Of a DNA stretch of 64,000 nt, positions 1 through 11,488 are shown piece by piece. Made by a program: the position numbers and the translations under genes. Under the pieces are notes generated by a model that was given only the letters and a program-made list of their open reading frames with translations, searched no databases and had not been told where the DNA came from. Source of the stretch: Neocallimastix lanati (nom. inval.) (Eukaryota; Neocallimastigomycota; Neocallimastigomycetes; Neocallimastigales; Neocallimastigaceae); the NCBI GenBank assembly GCA_016946835.1, contig JACVTC010000094.1, positions 57,501 to 121,500 on the forward strand, given 5' to 3'. Position 1 is the stretch's first letter; every line of letters begins with the position of its first letter.

Positions 1-825
1 AATAATACTTTTTAAAATATTTTATAAAACTTTAGTTATTTTTATTAATATTAATAAAAAATATTAATAATAATAATAAAATTAAATTATTTAACAATAG
101 TCATTAAATTTTATACATTTAAAAAAAAAAGTAATATAATAGAATATGTATATAAATAAAGTTAATATGGTAAATTAACTATATTTAGTTTATTTTAATA
201 ATATATAGAGTTACTCTATAATCTCTATAATATACATAAAAATAATAATAGATATTATTGACATAATGAAAGATGATCAAAAAGAAAGAACCAAGGTATT
301 AATGCCATATTTCATATTTCATATATTCATATATTAATTAAAAAAAAAAATTGGTAAAATATGATCATCTTTGATGGTGGTAATTTATGTCCTTGAATTT
401 TTTCTTTGATTATGGTTTTACTAATTAAATAAATTAATTATAAAATATTGTTAATTAAAACGAATGGTTATAATGATATATCAAAAAAAAAAAAAAAAAA
501 AAAAAAAAATTAAAAATTTTAAATATTAAAATAATATATATATTGAACTCATTTATTTATTTATATATTTATTTATTTTTTTATTTATTTATTTATTTAT
601 TTATTATTATAATTCATTATTATTATAATTGAAAAAAAAAGAAAAAAATAAAATAAAATAAAAAATAAAATATATATATAAAAATATGTTAGAATATGTG
701 AAATGTATTTTTTTTTTTTAAACTTAGAGAAAACTTTATTTAATTAATAATATTAATAAAATTATATGATTTAAATGAAAAATAACAAATTAAATACATG
801 AAATAAAATATTATATATTTTAAAA
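1..825. other. AT-rich non-coding DNA
   Basis: No coding signal is seen. The stretch holds a poly-A run near 483-509, a TTTA microsatellite around 555-605 and other A/T tracts. It lies downstream of the 3' end of the minus-strand LINE remnant that follows and may include its untranslated tail, but no poly-A boundary or target duplication could be fixed. Confidence 0.5.
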
Positions 826-2890
826 TTATAAAAGTGCGTTAGAAGAAATAGCCTCTAACTTTTCCCATTTCTCGATAATAACACCACGTCCATTATTGCG
901 AGTAATAATTTCAGTATTAGTGTTATCTAACAAATCTGTATCAGTTCTTTCACCGGAAGGTGAAAATCCATACCTTATCATTTCGACGTCGACACTCTTG
1001 TCAACAGTAGATTCAATAGATTCAACGGAATACCATTTCATCATCAATCTAAAAGATCGACAAATTAAAGGTATTACGTTTGTTATAGAAACTCCGCAGT
1101 CCCCGCAAAATACGAAACAGTCGATGAAGTTGAACTTTGTTTAAAAATATTGTCAACTAATTGTCTTTGTTCCCCATCATTAACTTTAATTTTTTCATTT
1201 AGCATTTAAGGCAATCTTCTGAGACGATTTTTCTTTTAATGGAAATACTCATGTCAAATTTAAAACCACACCTAATTCGAGAAATCCAAAAGAATCCCAA
1301 CTGATTCTTAGGATATTGAAATGTTAAGTTTTTGATTTCTGAAATAAATCCAAAATCATTCTCCTTGTAAATAATTGCTTTTTTTAGTTTTTGAGGGTTT
1401 GAAAACATCTCTTTCCCAATAAAACTTTTTTATTTCACTTGTTTTTGTACCATTTAATTTCTTATCCAAAGTCCTTGATTCTTTAGTCCATGAGTAATGT
1501 GACAGAGTAGGAATATTATTAATGAGATGATTAATAATACACGATGAGCTTTTCCATTTTCTAAAGCAGCGTAATTAAGATATAGCACAGACAGCTGAAA
1601 GAAGAGGTATTCTCAATTCACGAGTAATATCATAGAGACTAACATAAAAATTTCAAGATTTAAATCCATAACTCCAATAAAGTCCTCTATTAATAATTTT
1701 TAGAGCTTTAGAACATCTGCTCTTATTTGAATCAAAGAGAGGAGCATAATATAAAACAAGACTAAGAATAAACAAAATTAAAACATATTTCTTCAATGGG
1801 AGAGGAATAGATTTATTAATAAGAAATCGAAAGTACGAATTTAATTTGATATTTAAATTACTGTTTAATTTGGATTGTATAGGTTTCAATGATAAAGATT
1901 CATCAAATGGAATACCAAGATAAGTATAGTTGTCAGTTTTAGGTAATTTGTTACTATCAATATAGAAAGATGGATCTTCATAATTTATCTGTTTAACAAA
2001 GTTAATCGGTTTTTACAACAAGAGTAGCACACTTATTAATTCCAAAAGTCATTTCATTTTTAATAGCCCATTCATGAACTTTATTCAAAATTTTCTTAAG
2101 TGCTTGTTTAGATGGAGCGACTTAATCAATATCATCCGCAAAAAGTCCACCACAATAATATTGAGAATCTAAATCTACACCATACTTATCACAATTATCC
2201 AGTATATCATTAATGAACAAATTGAATAAAATAGGAGATAGAGGGCATCCTTGTCTAACATCACGATTAATCGAAAATTCTTCTAAGAGATTACCATTAA
2301 AAAAGAGCACGAGTTTTAAAGGATAGATAAAGATTCTTTAAAAACAGATGACATTTACCTCTAATTCCTAAGTTACATAATTTGGTCAAAATATTAAAGA
2401 TAGGTACTAAATCATAGGCATTTTTAAGATCGAGAAAAGCAAGATAAGTAAAATTTCCTTGAAATTTTCTTTTTTGACATATTTCTCTAATTGAAATATA
2501 TAAACTTATACATTTTTCTTAATTTCTAAATCCAAATTGTACAGGTCTAACAAATTTATGTTCAAAGGCGTATTTAGCAATTTTATTATTAACAATCTTT
2601 GAAATAATTTTTAAGTCAACATTAATAAGAGAAATACCACGATAATTATTGCAATATGAAAGATCAGCTTTTCGTAAAATTGTACTATAGTGACAAAGAA
2701 ATGGGCAATTATTTGAAAGGACATTAAGGTATTAGCTATTACCGACCTCTTGCAAACAAATGCATATAGGTTTAAAAATTTCATTAAAGTATCTAATATC
2801 ATCACCTTTTTCAGTATTCTATCCATTAATGTTCCAACTGACACAAAGATTAAAGAACTGAGTAGACGGTGAGTAAATACTACCATATAG
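826..2890 (-). pseudogene. Decayed non-LTR retrotransposon (LINE): endonuclease stub, reverse transcriptase, C-terminal region
   Basis: On the minus strand, reading from high to low coordinates, a stub with SWNING then CLQEVG (about 2850-2740) matches the start of an APE-type endonuclease. It runs almost at once into NNYRGISLINVDLKIISKIV (about 2660-2600), the start of a LINE reverse transcriptase, so most of the endonuclease is missing. Further RT motifs follow: FLDLKNAYD near 2420, RQGCPLSPILFNLFINDI near 2230 and the catalytic FADD at about 2130. The 3' part (1400-830) has C-x2-C pairs that look like a LINE C-terminal zinc region. Several stops and frameshifts separate the pieces, so it is dead. 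Family assignment is sure; clade is not. Confidence 0.85.
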
Positions 2891-3988
2891 AAAATCTTTT
2901 ACCATTGATTTAACTTCAAAAGAAGAAAATTTATTGTTGAAAGTATGTGAAATGTATGAAAAATAAACTTCAAATGTAATGAAATATATTATATTATAAA
3001 TAATGTATAAACCACAATATATTAACATAAAAGCATTTAATTTAGAATAATTAAGTGCTAATAACTCTTTATCATAAATTATATTAATAAAATTGACATA
3101 ATTATAAACCATAAATTCCTGACTCTTAACAAAATATAATTTAGGATTTTTTTTTTTTTTTTTAACAGCAGCAAACTTGTTTCATCTTTATTAATTAAAT
3201 ATTTGATAAAATACATGTAATAAAAAGAAAAAAAGATAAAAAATAAACATAAAATAAAACACAAAATAAAATAAATTAATGTTATAATATAATCTATAAT
3301 TTAGGATCAATCACCTAAATTAAAATAAAAAATTTAAATATATATTGACAACTACATCTTCAAGTATTAATATTCTTGCACCAGTGAAAAATACTCATAC
3401 ATATGATAGATAAATATATAATATATTAAAATGATTGATGATACTTTCAATGATATATTTTCGTTATTTAATATATAAATATTTTTTTTATTAATATATA
3501 TATTTATTTTTTTTATTTATTTATTTATCTTTTTTTTTTTTTTTTTTTTTTTTATCTCATTTTTTTTTAAGTTTATATTTAGATTATATGCATTAAATAA
3601 AAAAAAAAAATTCAAAATAATGAATTAATTTTTTATAAATTTTATTTTCAATTTTTTTTATATATATTTTTTTTTTATATGTTTTTTTTTTTTTTTTTTT
3701 TTTTTTTCGTTAAATTATATTAGTTATTATCATTTTTCTAAAATTTGCTTTATATATATATATTTATTTTATTTTGTAAATATAAATAAATAGTAATTAT
3801 TCTAAGTTTTTATTATTATTGTTGTTGTTATGATATTAGCTTGTGGTATTATAATTACTTATTTTGCTTTTATAATTGCTTTTGATTTGGTATTTATATT
3901 ATATTAAAAAAATTTTTTTAAAAAAAATTCAAATGGTTATATATATATTATTTTTTTTATAAATTAATAAATTGATTTTTTAAATCGC
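2891..3988. other. Intergenic AT-rich DNA between LINE remnant and CCT5
   Basis: Mostly A/T with poly-T runs near 3140-3163, 3530-3553 and 3681-3707. Open frames here are low-complexity hydrophobic strings of Phe/Ile/Tyr expected from AT-rich DNA. The CCT5 stop lies at its right edge, so the left of that edge should contain the CCT5 3' UTR and polyadenylation signals, but no specific site stands out. Confidence 0.4.
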
Positions 3989-6900
3989 TTAAGCTTCAAT
4001 TTCGCCAGACATGATAACTATTAATTTTGAAAAAATATATATAAATTAAAATAAGAAAAATGATAAAAATAATTATAATAATAAGTTATTAATATATATA
4101 GTTAATTATAAATATTTAATATATTAAAATGTGATAATTGAAATGAATAAAAAAAAAATTTTTTTTTTCATTACCATCATCAATCTTTAAGATCATCTTA
4201 ACAAGTTGAGTAGCTAATAAATATTGTTGACGCTTTGAAATTAATGGATCATAAACGAATTGATCACGCATATCTATTATTTAAAAAATAATATTAAATA
4301 AATATTATATAAATATGATTAATTATTAGGGTTTGAATATAATTAATCTTTTTTTTTTTTAAAAAAAAAAAAATAATTTTTTACCATTGTTTCCGGTTAA
4401 ATTACAGTCAACACCAAGACGGAAATTGTTTTCCTTAACTTGTCTTGATTGAACTTCAGCTAAAGTTTCGATTGGAGAAAGACCACTATTTTCAGCTAAA
4501 GCTAATGGTACACTTTCTAAAGCAGAAGCAAATGATCTCATAGCATATTGTTCAATAGATGAAATCTAAAAAAAAAAAAAAAGGATATTATTATTTATAT
4601 TTATATTACATGATACATTGATAATTAAATATATATATTATATTTTTTTTCCTCCTTATTTTCTCCTTTTTTTTTTTTTTTAATAATATCAATAATAATA
4701 GTAATAATTACTTCATCAGCATGCTTTTGAATTTCAAGAGCACAAGAAATTTCAGCGGCACCGCCACCATAGACAATACGATTATCACGAATAAGATTTC
4801 TAACAGCACAAATAGCATCATTCAAACTACGCTTAGCTTCATCAATAATCTAAAAAGATTTAAAAAAAATTTTTTTTTTATGTAACAAATAATAGCAAAA
4901 AAAAAAAAAATTAATATAATATTAAAATTTTTCAAGTAAAATAAACATTTTATAAAATAAAAAATATATATATATATAATAATTTATAAAGTAAAATAAT
5001 AATATATATTATATGAAAATAAATATAATTATTTATTTATTTATATTTATATTCATATTTATATAATTACCATCTTGTTACCCCCTCTGACGAAGATAGT
5101 TACAGCTCTAGTATTGGCACATTCTTCAATTACAAGCATTCTATCCTTAGTTGTACCGAAACTAATTTCACGAACAATACCAGCGTGACCTAATTTATCT
5201 TCTGATAATTCTTCAAATCTTGGAACAATACGACCATTAGTAGCAATAGCAATAAGCTTAATTTATTATTTTTAAAATAATGACAATATAATATAATATA
5301 ATATAATATAATATAATATAATATAATATAATATAATATATGAGAGAATATGATTATAAAATACAGATTGAATAAAATGAAACAAAATAAAATAAAATAC
5401 AAAAAAAAAAAAATATTAAATAAAAAAAAATTAATATATATTTAATTAATATATATTTATTATTTATAAATAACAATTATATATATATTTATATATTAGA
5501 TGGTCCTGATGAAAACTTACTTCAATTTCTGGACCACCAACCCATCTAACAGCAGGTAAATTGTTTTGGTATAATAAGTGATTGGCTTCATCATCGAAAC
5601 CCCATTGACAAATAGCAAGGTTAGCACCACAGTTCTTAACACGGTCTACCATTTCCTTAAACTTTTCCATTTCATAGTTTTGAAGCTTCTTATATTCATC
5701 AACACTAGTAATTTCTAACTTATGTTTAGTTTTTGGCTTTGGTGGTTCAAATGGACAAGTAAGAATAGCAATCTTAGCATCCTTAATTTCTTTTGGCATT
5801 TGTGGATGAGACATATCTTTATCAATAATAACACCATAAACTAATCTAGAATCTACTAAGGAACCACCAAGCTTACCATCAATCTTAATTAATTCAAAAT
5901 CAACATCCTTTCTTTCTAAATCAGCAACAGATAAAACAGCATCAACAGCCATTTTTGCGAATTGATCATGGCATTTAGATACACTTTATAAAAAAAAATA
6001 AAAAAAAAATTATAAAAATAAAATAACATATATATTAATTTTTTAATATATTATATTATATATTTAATTAATTTTGGATTAGAATTATATCATATCATTA
6101 ATAAATTATTTTTATAAATATCTATCTTAATAACAATATTCATAATATTGTAAATAACAATAATAAAAATTATTATATTGGTAATATATATATATATATT
6201 TATGAATTATTTACATTTTTGAACCTAAAGAAGTCTTTGCAGTTTTGAATAAGTTTTCAGTATGATCTTTATCGAATTCAATAACATCTGAAACCTTTTC
6301 TAAATGTTGAACAGCAATATTACAAGCTCTTTCATAACCATCAGCAATACGAATTGGATGAATACCACGGTCTAATAAAGCTTCAGCTTGTTCTAAAAGA
6401 GCACCAGCCAAAACTATATTTTTTTAAAAAAAAATAATAATAAATTGATTATATTTGAGATTATATTATAATTTTTTATATGATATTTAGTATATTTTAT
6501 TTGATATTTATATATAATTCAATATTAAATAAATTTATTTAATGTCATTTTAAAAATTATTAAATCATACTCCATTAACAAAATATATATATATATATAT
6601 ATTTAAATATTTTTAAATAATTACCAACAACACCAGTAGTTCCATCACCAATTTCATCATCTTGACTTTTTGATAATTGAACTAATAATTTAGCAATTTG
6701 ATGTTCAACTTCCATTTGATCAAGAATAGTTGCACCATCATTAGTAACTGTAATATCACCATCTGGTGAAATAAGAATCTTATCAAGACCTGTTTTTTTT
6801 TTTTTTTTTTTTCATTCATAAAGTATTTTAATATTTGGATTCTTACATTGTAGAGATGAATACATTTTAAATATATTAAAAAATATATATATATATAATC

Positions 6901-7079
6901 AAAATTATATACCCTTTGGACCAAGAGAACTCTTAACAATGTTAGCAACAGTCTTAGCAGCTAAAATATGAGACTAAAATATAAAAATAAAAAAAAAAAA
7001 AAAAAAAAAAAACATAAAATTTTTTTATATTAATATCATATGATTAATACTTTTTTGTAATTTTTTTTTTCTTTTAAAA

Positions 7080-7118
<39 letters not shown>

Positions 7119-7916
7119 AGAGAGAATTTGCCAGTATTTCTTTTTTTTTTAAAAAAAAAAAAAAAATTATATATGTACCTTCATGGCATCAATACCGGTA
7201 AGTCTGGTCTTCTTTCCTTGTTCCCTAATAATGATGAATGGTCTACCATATTCATCAGTAGCTTTTTAATTATATATATATAATGTATTTAATATAAAAT
7301 TATTATTAAGAAAGATATTAATAAATAAAAAGCAATAAAAATAAAATAAAAAAAAAAAAAATAATTTTAAATTTGAAAAATATATCATCCTTCATATATG
7401 TTTTATTAAAAAAAAAAAAAAAACATGAAAAGATTAATAATTGAATAGAAAAGATGAATTCTCCACATTTAAAAATATAATATAATTTTATTCAATCTAT
7501 AATATTTTCAGACTAGAAAAATCAAATAATTATTTCTTTAATATAATTTAAAAAAGTATAAAGGTTTTTTTTTTTTTTGTTAATTGTATTATTATTCAAA
7601 TAATGCTATTTTTTTTTTTTTTTTTTTCTTTATTAAATAAATTCCTTAATATCAAGTTTTTTTCCTTATAAGTTGATAATTCATCTAAGCATTTTTTTGT
7701 TTTTTTTCTTTACATTTTGTTAACAAAACGAACTAAAAAAAAATACTGATATATATGCTTATTCATTTGTTCAATCTTAAAAATAATAATAATAATAATA
7801 TATATAATATAATAATATACTGTTACAATAAAAAAAAAAAAAAAAAAAAAACTTTTTTTCCATTATTTTACGATTAAAAACTAACCATAGACAGCGTTAG
7901 CGTTTCCAGCACTCAT
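3989..7916 (-). CDS. CCT5: T-complex protein 1 subunit epsilon (TRiC/CCT chaperonin)
   Basis: Encodes the epsilon subunit of the cytosolic eight-subunit ring chaperonin that folds actin, tubulin and other proteins using ATP. Eleven exons join in frame: 7886-7916, 7179-7261, 6913-6973, 6625-6789, 6215-6413, 5521-5983, 5071-5256, 4712-4849, 4385-4565, 4175-4273 and 3989-4017, giving 1635 nt and 544 residues, normal for the family. All introns begin GT and end AG. Group II chaperonin motifs are intact: GPKG (56-59), NDGATIL (75-81), GDGTTG (106-111, catalytic Asp 107) and GGGAAE near residue 420. CCT5-specific stretches include [27 protein letters not shown] and RWVGGPEIE. The start [10 protein letters not shown] sits in a short exon before the longest intron (624 bp); the C-terminus is [11 protein letters not shown]. 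No damage seen; single host gene, presumably constitutive. Confidence 0.97.
5284..5343. repeat. TATAA-type pentanucleotide microsatellite in CCT5 intron
   Basis: About twelve tandem copies of a 5-bp ATATA/AATAT unit fill the middle of the CCT5 intron between exons 5071-5256 and 5521-5983. It is intronic and not expected to affect the protein. Confidence 0.85.
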
Positions 7917-8262
7917 ATTTTCTAATTATATATTAACTATATTAAATAATAATAATTATAATTAACAGAATTTCAATTAGTTTAGTTTCCTTCAACTAAA
8001 TTGTTTGAAAAAATTTTATTAAAATTTAAATATTTTTCTTACATTTTATTATTCCTATAAAAAAAAAAAGATTTCTTAATTAAGAATAAGTTAAAGAAAA
8101 AAAATTTAATTTTTTTTTAGTAATTATTATTGAAAATTATTATTAATTAATAATTAATATTGAATTATTAATTATAATTAAAAATCATAAAATATATATA
8201 TATAATTTATTATTTAATTATTTATTATCCAATTATTAATTATTAATTATTAATTATTGATT

Positions 8263-8302
<40 letters not shown>

Positions 8303-8548
8303 TTATTCAATTATTTATTATTATTTATTATAAAAAATTTTGTTATATAAAAAAGTTTTATTATCCAACTAATGCTAATGAAAATTGAATTATATATTAA
8401 TATATTCATTTAATTTATTATATTGTAAAATATAATCTAATATATATTCATAATTAAAATTTTTTTTTAAAATATTTTAATTAAAAAAAATTTTTTTTGA
8501 AGAAATCATTAATTAAAAAAAAAAAAAATAAAAAATAAAATTTTGTTT
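7917..8548. other. CCT5 upstream region, AT-rich
   Basis: Sequence upstream of the minus-strand CCT5 start codon. It should contain the promoter, but it is nearly pure A/T with ATTA and TTTA repeats (about 8215-8330), so no TATA box or factor site can be picked out with confidence. Confidence 0.35.
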
Positions 8549-8599
8549 ATGTTCATTTATACTCATTTTTATAAAATAAAAATGAGTATAAATGAACAT
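8549..8599. repeat. Perfect 23-bp inverted repeat with 5-nt loop
   Basis: The arms at 8549-8571 and 8577-8599 are exact reverse complements, beginning ATGTTCATTTATACTCA. Unlike surrounding simple repeats, the arm is of mixed composition, so the symmetry is not explained by A/T content alone. It lies 630 bp upstream of CCT5 with no other gene nearby. It could be a transcript hairpin or the remnant of a foldback element. Confidence 0.85.
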
Positions 8600-8930
8600 T
8601 ATAATCTATTGAAATTTAATTAAATTTATTTAATAAAGAACTAAAAAGAAAGAAGAAAAAAAAAAAGTTTTTTTGAAATGAATAATAAAAAAAAAAATTT
8701 ATTTTTTTGTTAGATCAAATTTACTATTAGATTAAAATAATAAAAGAATGTATACATAATGTAAATATAATTAATTTTTCTAAAAATTTAATAAAATTAT
8801 AATTAATTATAATAAAAAGGATTAGATTATAACAATAGTAATTTTTATTTTTTCAAAACTTGAATAAATAGAAGTTAACCATTGTTTTATACTTCTCATA
8901 AGGAGATGATCTTTCCACAAATAAAAACTT

Positions 8931-9164
8931 GAATGTATAATTTTCTTTATTTATGAATAGGTAATTAAATATGAGTTTATAATAAATAATTTATAATATT
9001 AAGTATTTTTTTTTGTATTATTAGAAACAAAAACCAGAACAATTATTGAATGTATAATTTTCTTTATTTATGAATAAGTAATTAAATATGAGTTTATAAT
9101 AAATAATTTATAATATTAAGTATTTTTTTTTGTATTATTAGAAACAAAAACCTGAACAATTATT
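8931..9164. repeat. Tandem duplication of a 117-bp unit
   Basis: The unit at 8931-9047 is repeated head-to-tail at 9048-9164, with only two or three substitutions (for example CCAGAAC versus CCTGAAC). No coding or mobile-element motif is visible in it. The near-identity points to a recent duplication. Confidence 0.9.
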
Positions 9165-10731
9165 AAATTTTAATTTATTCCCATTTTTTAAATAAATTAT
9201 TGTTTATTTAATCAAAGGTAAAAACATTATTAAATTAGAGTAAGTAGTTTTATAGTTTATCTATATTAAGTTAATTACAAGGATATCCAAAAAAAAAAAA
9301 AAAAAAAAAAAATAGAAATGTCGTATAAATAATTTGACTAATGAATAAAATAAAATGATTGAATTCCGTGCATTCAATGACAAAAATGTATTTGGAGTAA
9401 TATAGTTTTATATTAGCTATTTCTATATTTAATGAACTCTTATAGTAATAAAAATGATCCATATAAAATTCAACTCTACAGGATAAATTTGTGTAACAAC
9501 ATCTAAATAAATGAAAGTTCTTAAATATAGTAATATACAATTATTTTTTTTTTCATTACGTTTCATCATCAACTTTTCTTAAAAGGTTAAACTTTTTTTT
9601 TTAAAAAAAAAATTAATTCTAGATGATTATATATATATTTTTTATATTTTATATTTAATCTTATATATATGTATATTTTTTTATAAAAGAAAAATTGTTG
9701 ATATGAATCATATTTCTTTTTTAATTAAATTATTATAATCATTTAAATATGTTTAATTTTAAAATATTTTAATTTTAATTTTTTTTTTTTTTCTTTTATT
9801 TTTTACTTTTTTTATTTTTATTTTTTTTTTAATTTATTATTATTTTTTTTAATTAATGTAACATGTTTAAATGAGATTTAAACCGTTTTTAATAGCAAAT
9901 AAAATTTTATAAAATCATTTATACTTTTTTAACTAGATAGACTTCGAAAATTTTTAATTTGTTTAGATGGAATGAAAAAATTTTTATATTTTTTTTTTTT
10001 TTTTTTTTTTGATTTTTTGATTATTTAAATCTTTTTATACAATTCCTGTAAAAAAAAGTAAAAAAAAAAAAAGAAAAAAGAAGAGTAATAATAATATAGA
10101 AAAGAATTAAAGATATTTTTTACTATTTAAATAACTTTAATATTAATTAATTACAAGAATTTTAATTGGAAAATTTTTATTTTTATTATATATATAAATA
10201 AGAAATTAATTTAAAAACTTTTTGAAATGGAAGAGTAAAAATTTTATTATATGATATATATATAATAAATTTAATTTAAGACAGTTTTATTATGAGATAA
10301 AATTTTATAAAACCATATACTTTTTTTTTTAATTAAGTAGACTTTGGCAAATTTTAATTAAATGAATATTTTGGAAAATCTTAATTTTTTATTTTTAATA
10401 TTTTTATTATTTTATTTCATTTCATTTCTTTTATTTTTTAATTTATAATGTATTTAATAAAAAAACTAATATTTAATAAAATAATTATATATATTTAATA
10501 TATTTTTTTTTAATTTAATATTTTTTTTTTATTTTAATTTCTATTTATTTTTTTTTATTTTTTCAAGTTTTTGATTAAATATAAATTATATTTTATATAT
10601 ATATATATATAATTTTTTTTTTTTTTTTTTTAAAAATATTAGATATAAATTAATATTATAAAATTTTTAAAAATTTTTTTATTATATATATTTTATTTAA
10701 TTTTTTTTCTATTAAATATATTAAATATATA
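9165..10731. repeat. Low-complexity AT-rich DNA with a diverged direct repeat
   Basis: No gene is seen. Two diverged copies of a roughly 75-bp segment occur at about 9886-9962 and 10282-10365, sharing AAATTTTATAAAA followed by ATACTTTTTT and TAGACTT. The rest consists of poly-T tracts and TA runs. Confidence 0.5.
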
Positions 10732-10745
10732 TTTTGATGAAAATG

Positions 10746-10776
<31 letters not shown>

Positions 10777-11092
10777 AAAAAAGAATTAGAAATATTATAT
10801 TTTGATGAAAATGAAAAAAAAATAAAAAAAGAATTAGAATTATTATATTTTGATGAAAATGAAAAAAAAAAATAAAAAAAGAATTAGAAATATTATATTT
10901 TGATGAAAATGAAAAAAAAAAAAAATAAAAAAAGAATTAGAAATATTATATTTTGATGAAAATGAAAAAAAAAAATAAAAAAAGAATTAGAAATATTATA
11001 TTTTGATGAAAATGAAAAAAAAATAAAAAAGGAATTAGAAATATTATATTTTGATGAAAATGAAAAAAAAAAAAAAAGAATTAAAAATATTA
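10732..11092. repeat. Minisatellite, about 50-bp unit, seven copies
   Basis: Units begin TTTTGATGAAAATGA, continue with a variable A-run and end AAGAATTAGAAATATTATA. Copies start near 10732, 10800, 10850, 10903, 10954, 11004 and 11049. Length differences are almost all in the A-run. Read on the minus strand it forms an open frame of repeated SSKYNISNSFFIF, which is a by-product of the repeat rather than a gene. Confidence 0.9.
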
Positions 11093-11214
11093 TTATCGTT
11101 CTTTTTATCTCTAATACTATATATATATACATATTTGAATTTCATAATTTTTTTTTCTATTAAATTTAATAATACTATCTGAATTATTTTTTGTGTATTA
11201 AAATATATTTTTTT

Positions 11215-11435
11215 TAAGGATGGTTTTGATCAAGGATAGTTGATTTTGGCTGAGTGTAATTTGAGGAAGTACTTGATAAAATATTATTTATAATAGTTGA
11301 AGATGATATAGTAGTAAAGGTAGCAGTTGGTTTTGGTCAAGTGTATTTAGAGGAGGCATTTAATGAATCCAAAGTGATTTCTTTTTCTACTATTGGTAAA
11401 GTTCTTATAGTAATTGGAAGAATAGAACTTTAGTA
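11215..11435 (+). other. Unrecognised coding-like remnant
   Basis: This short stretch is less AT-rich than its surroundings. In one plus frame it reads VEDDIVVKVAVGFGQVYLEE, followed by similar sequence to a stop near 11433. Part of it looks like two diverged copies of TTGGTCAAGTGTA-type sequence. No domain is recognised; it may be a piece of a transposon next to the following copia remnant. Confidence 0.25.
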
Positions 11436-11447
11436 ATGGTGATAATT

Positions 11448-11454
<7 letters not shown>

Positions 11455-11488
<34 letters not shown>

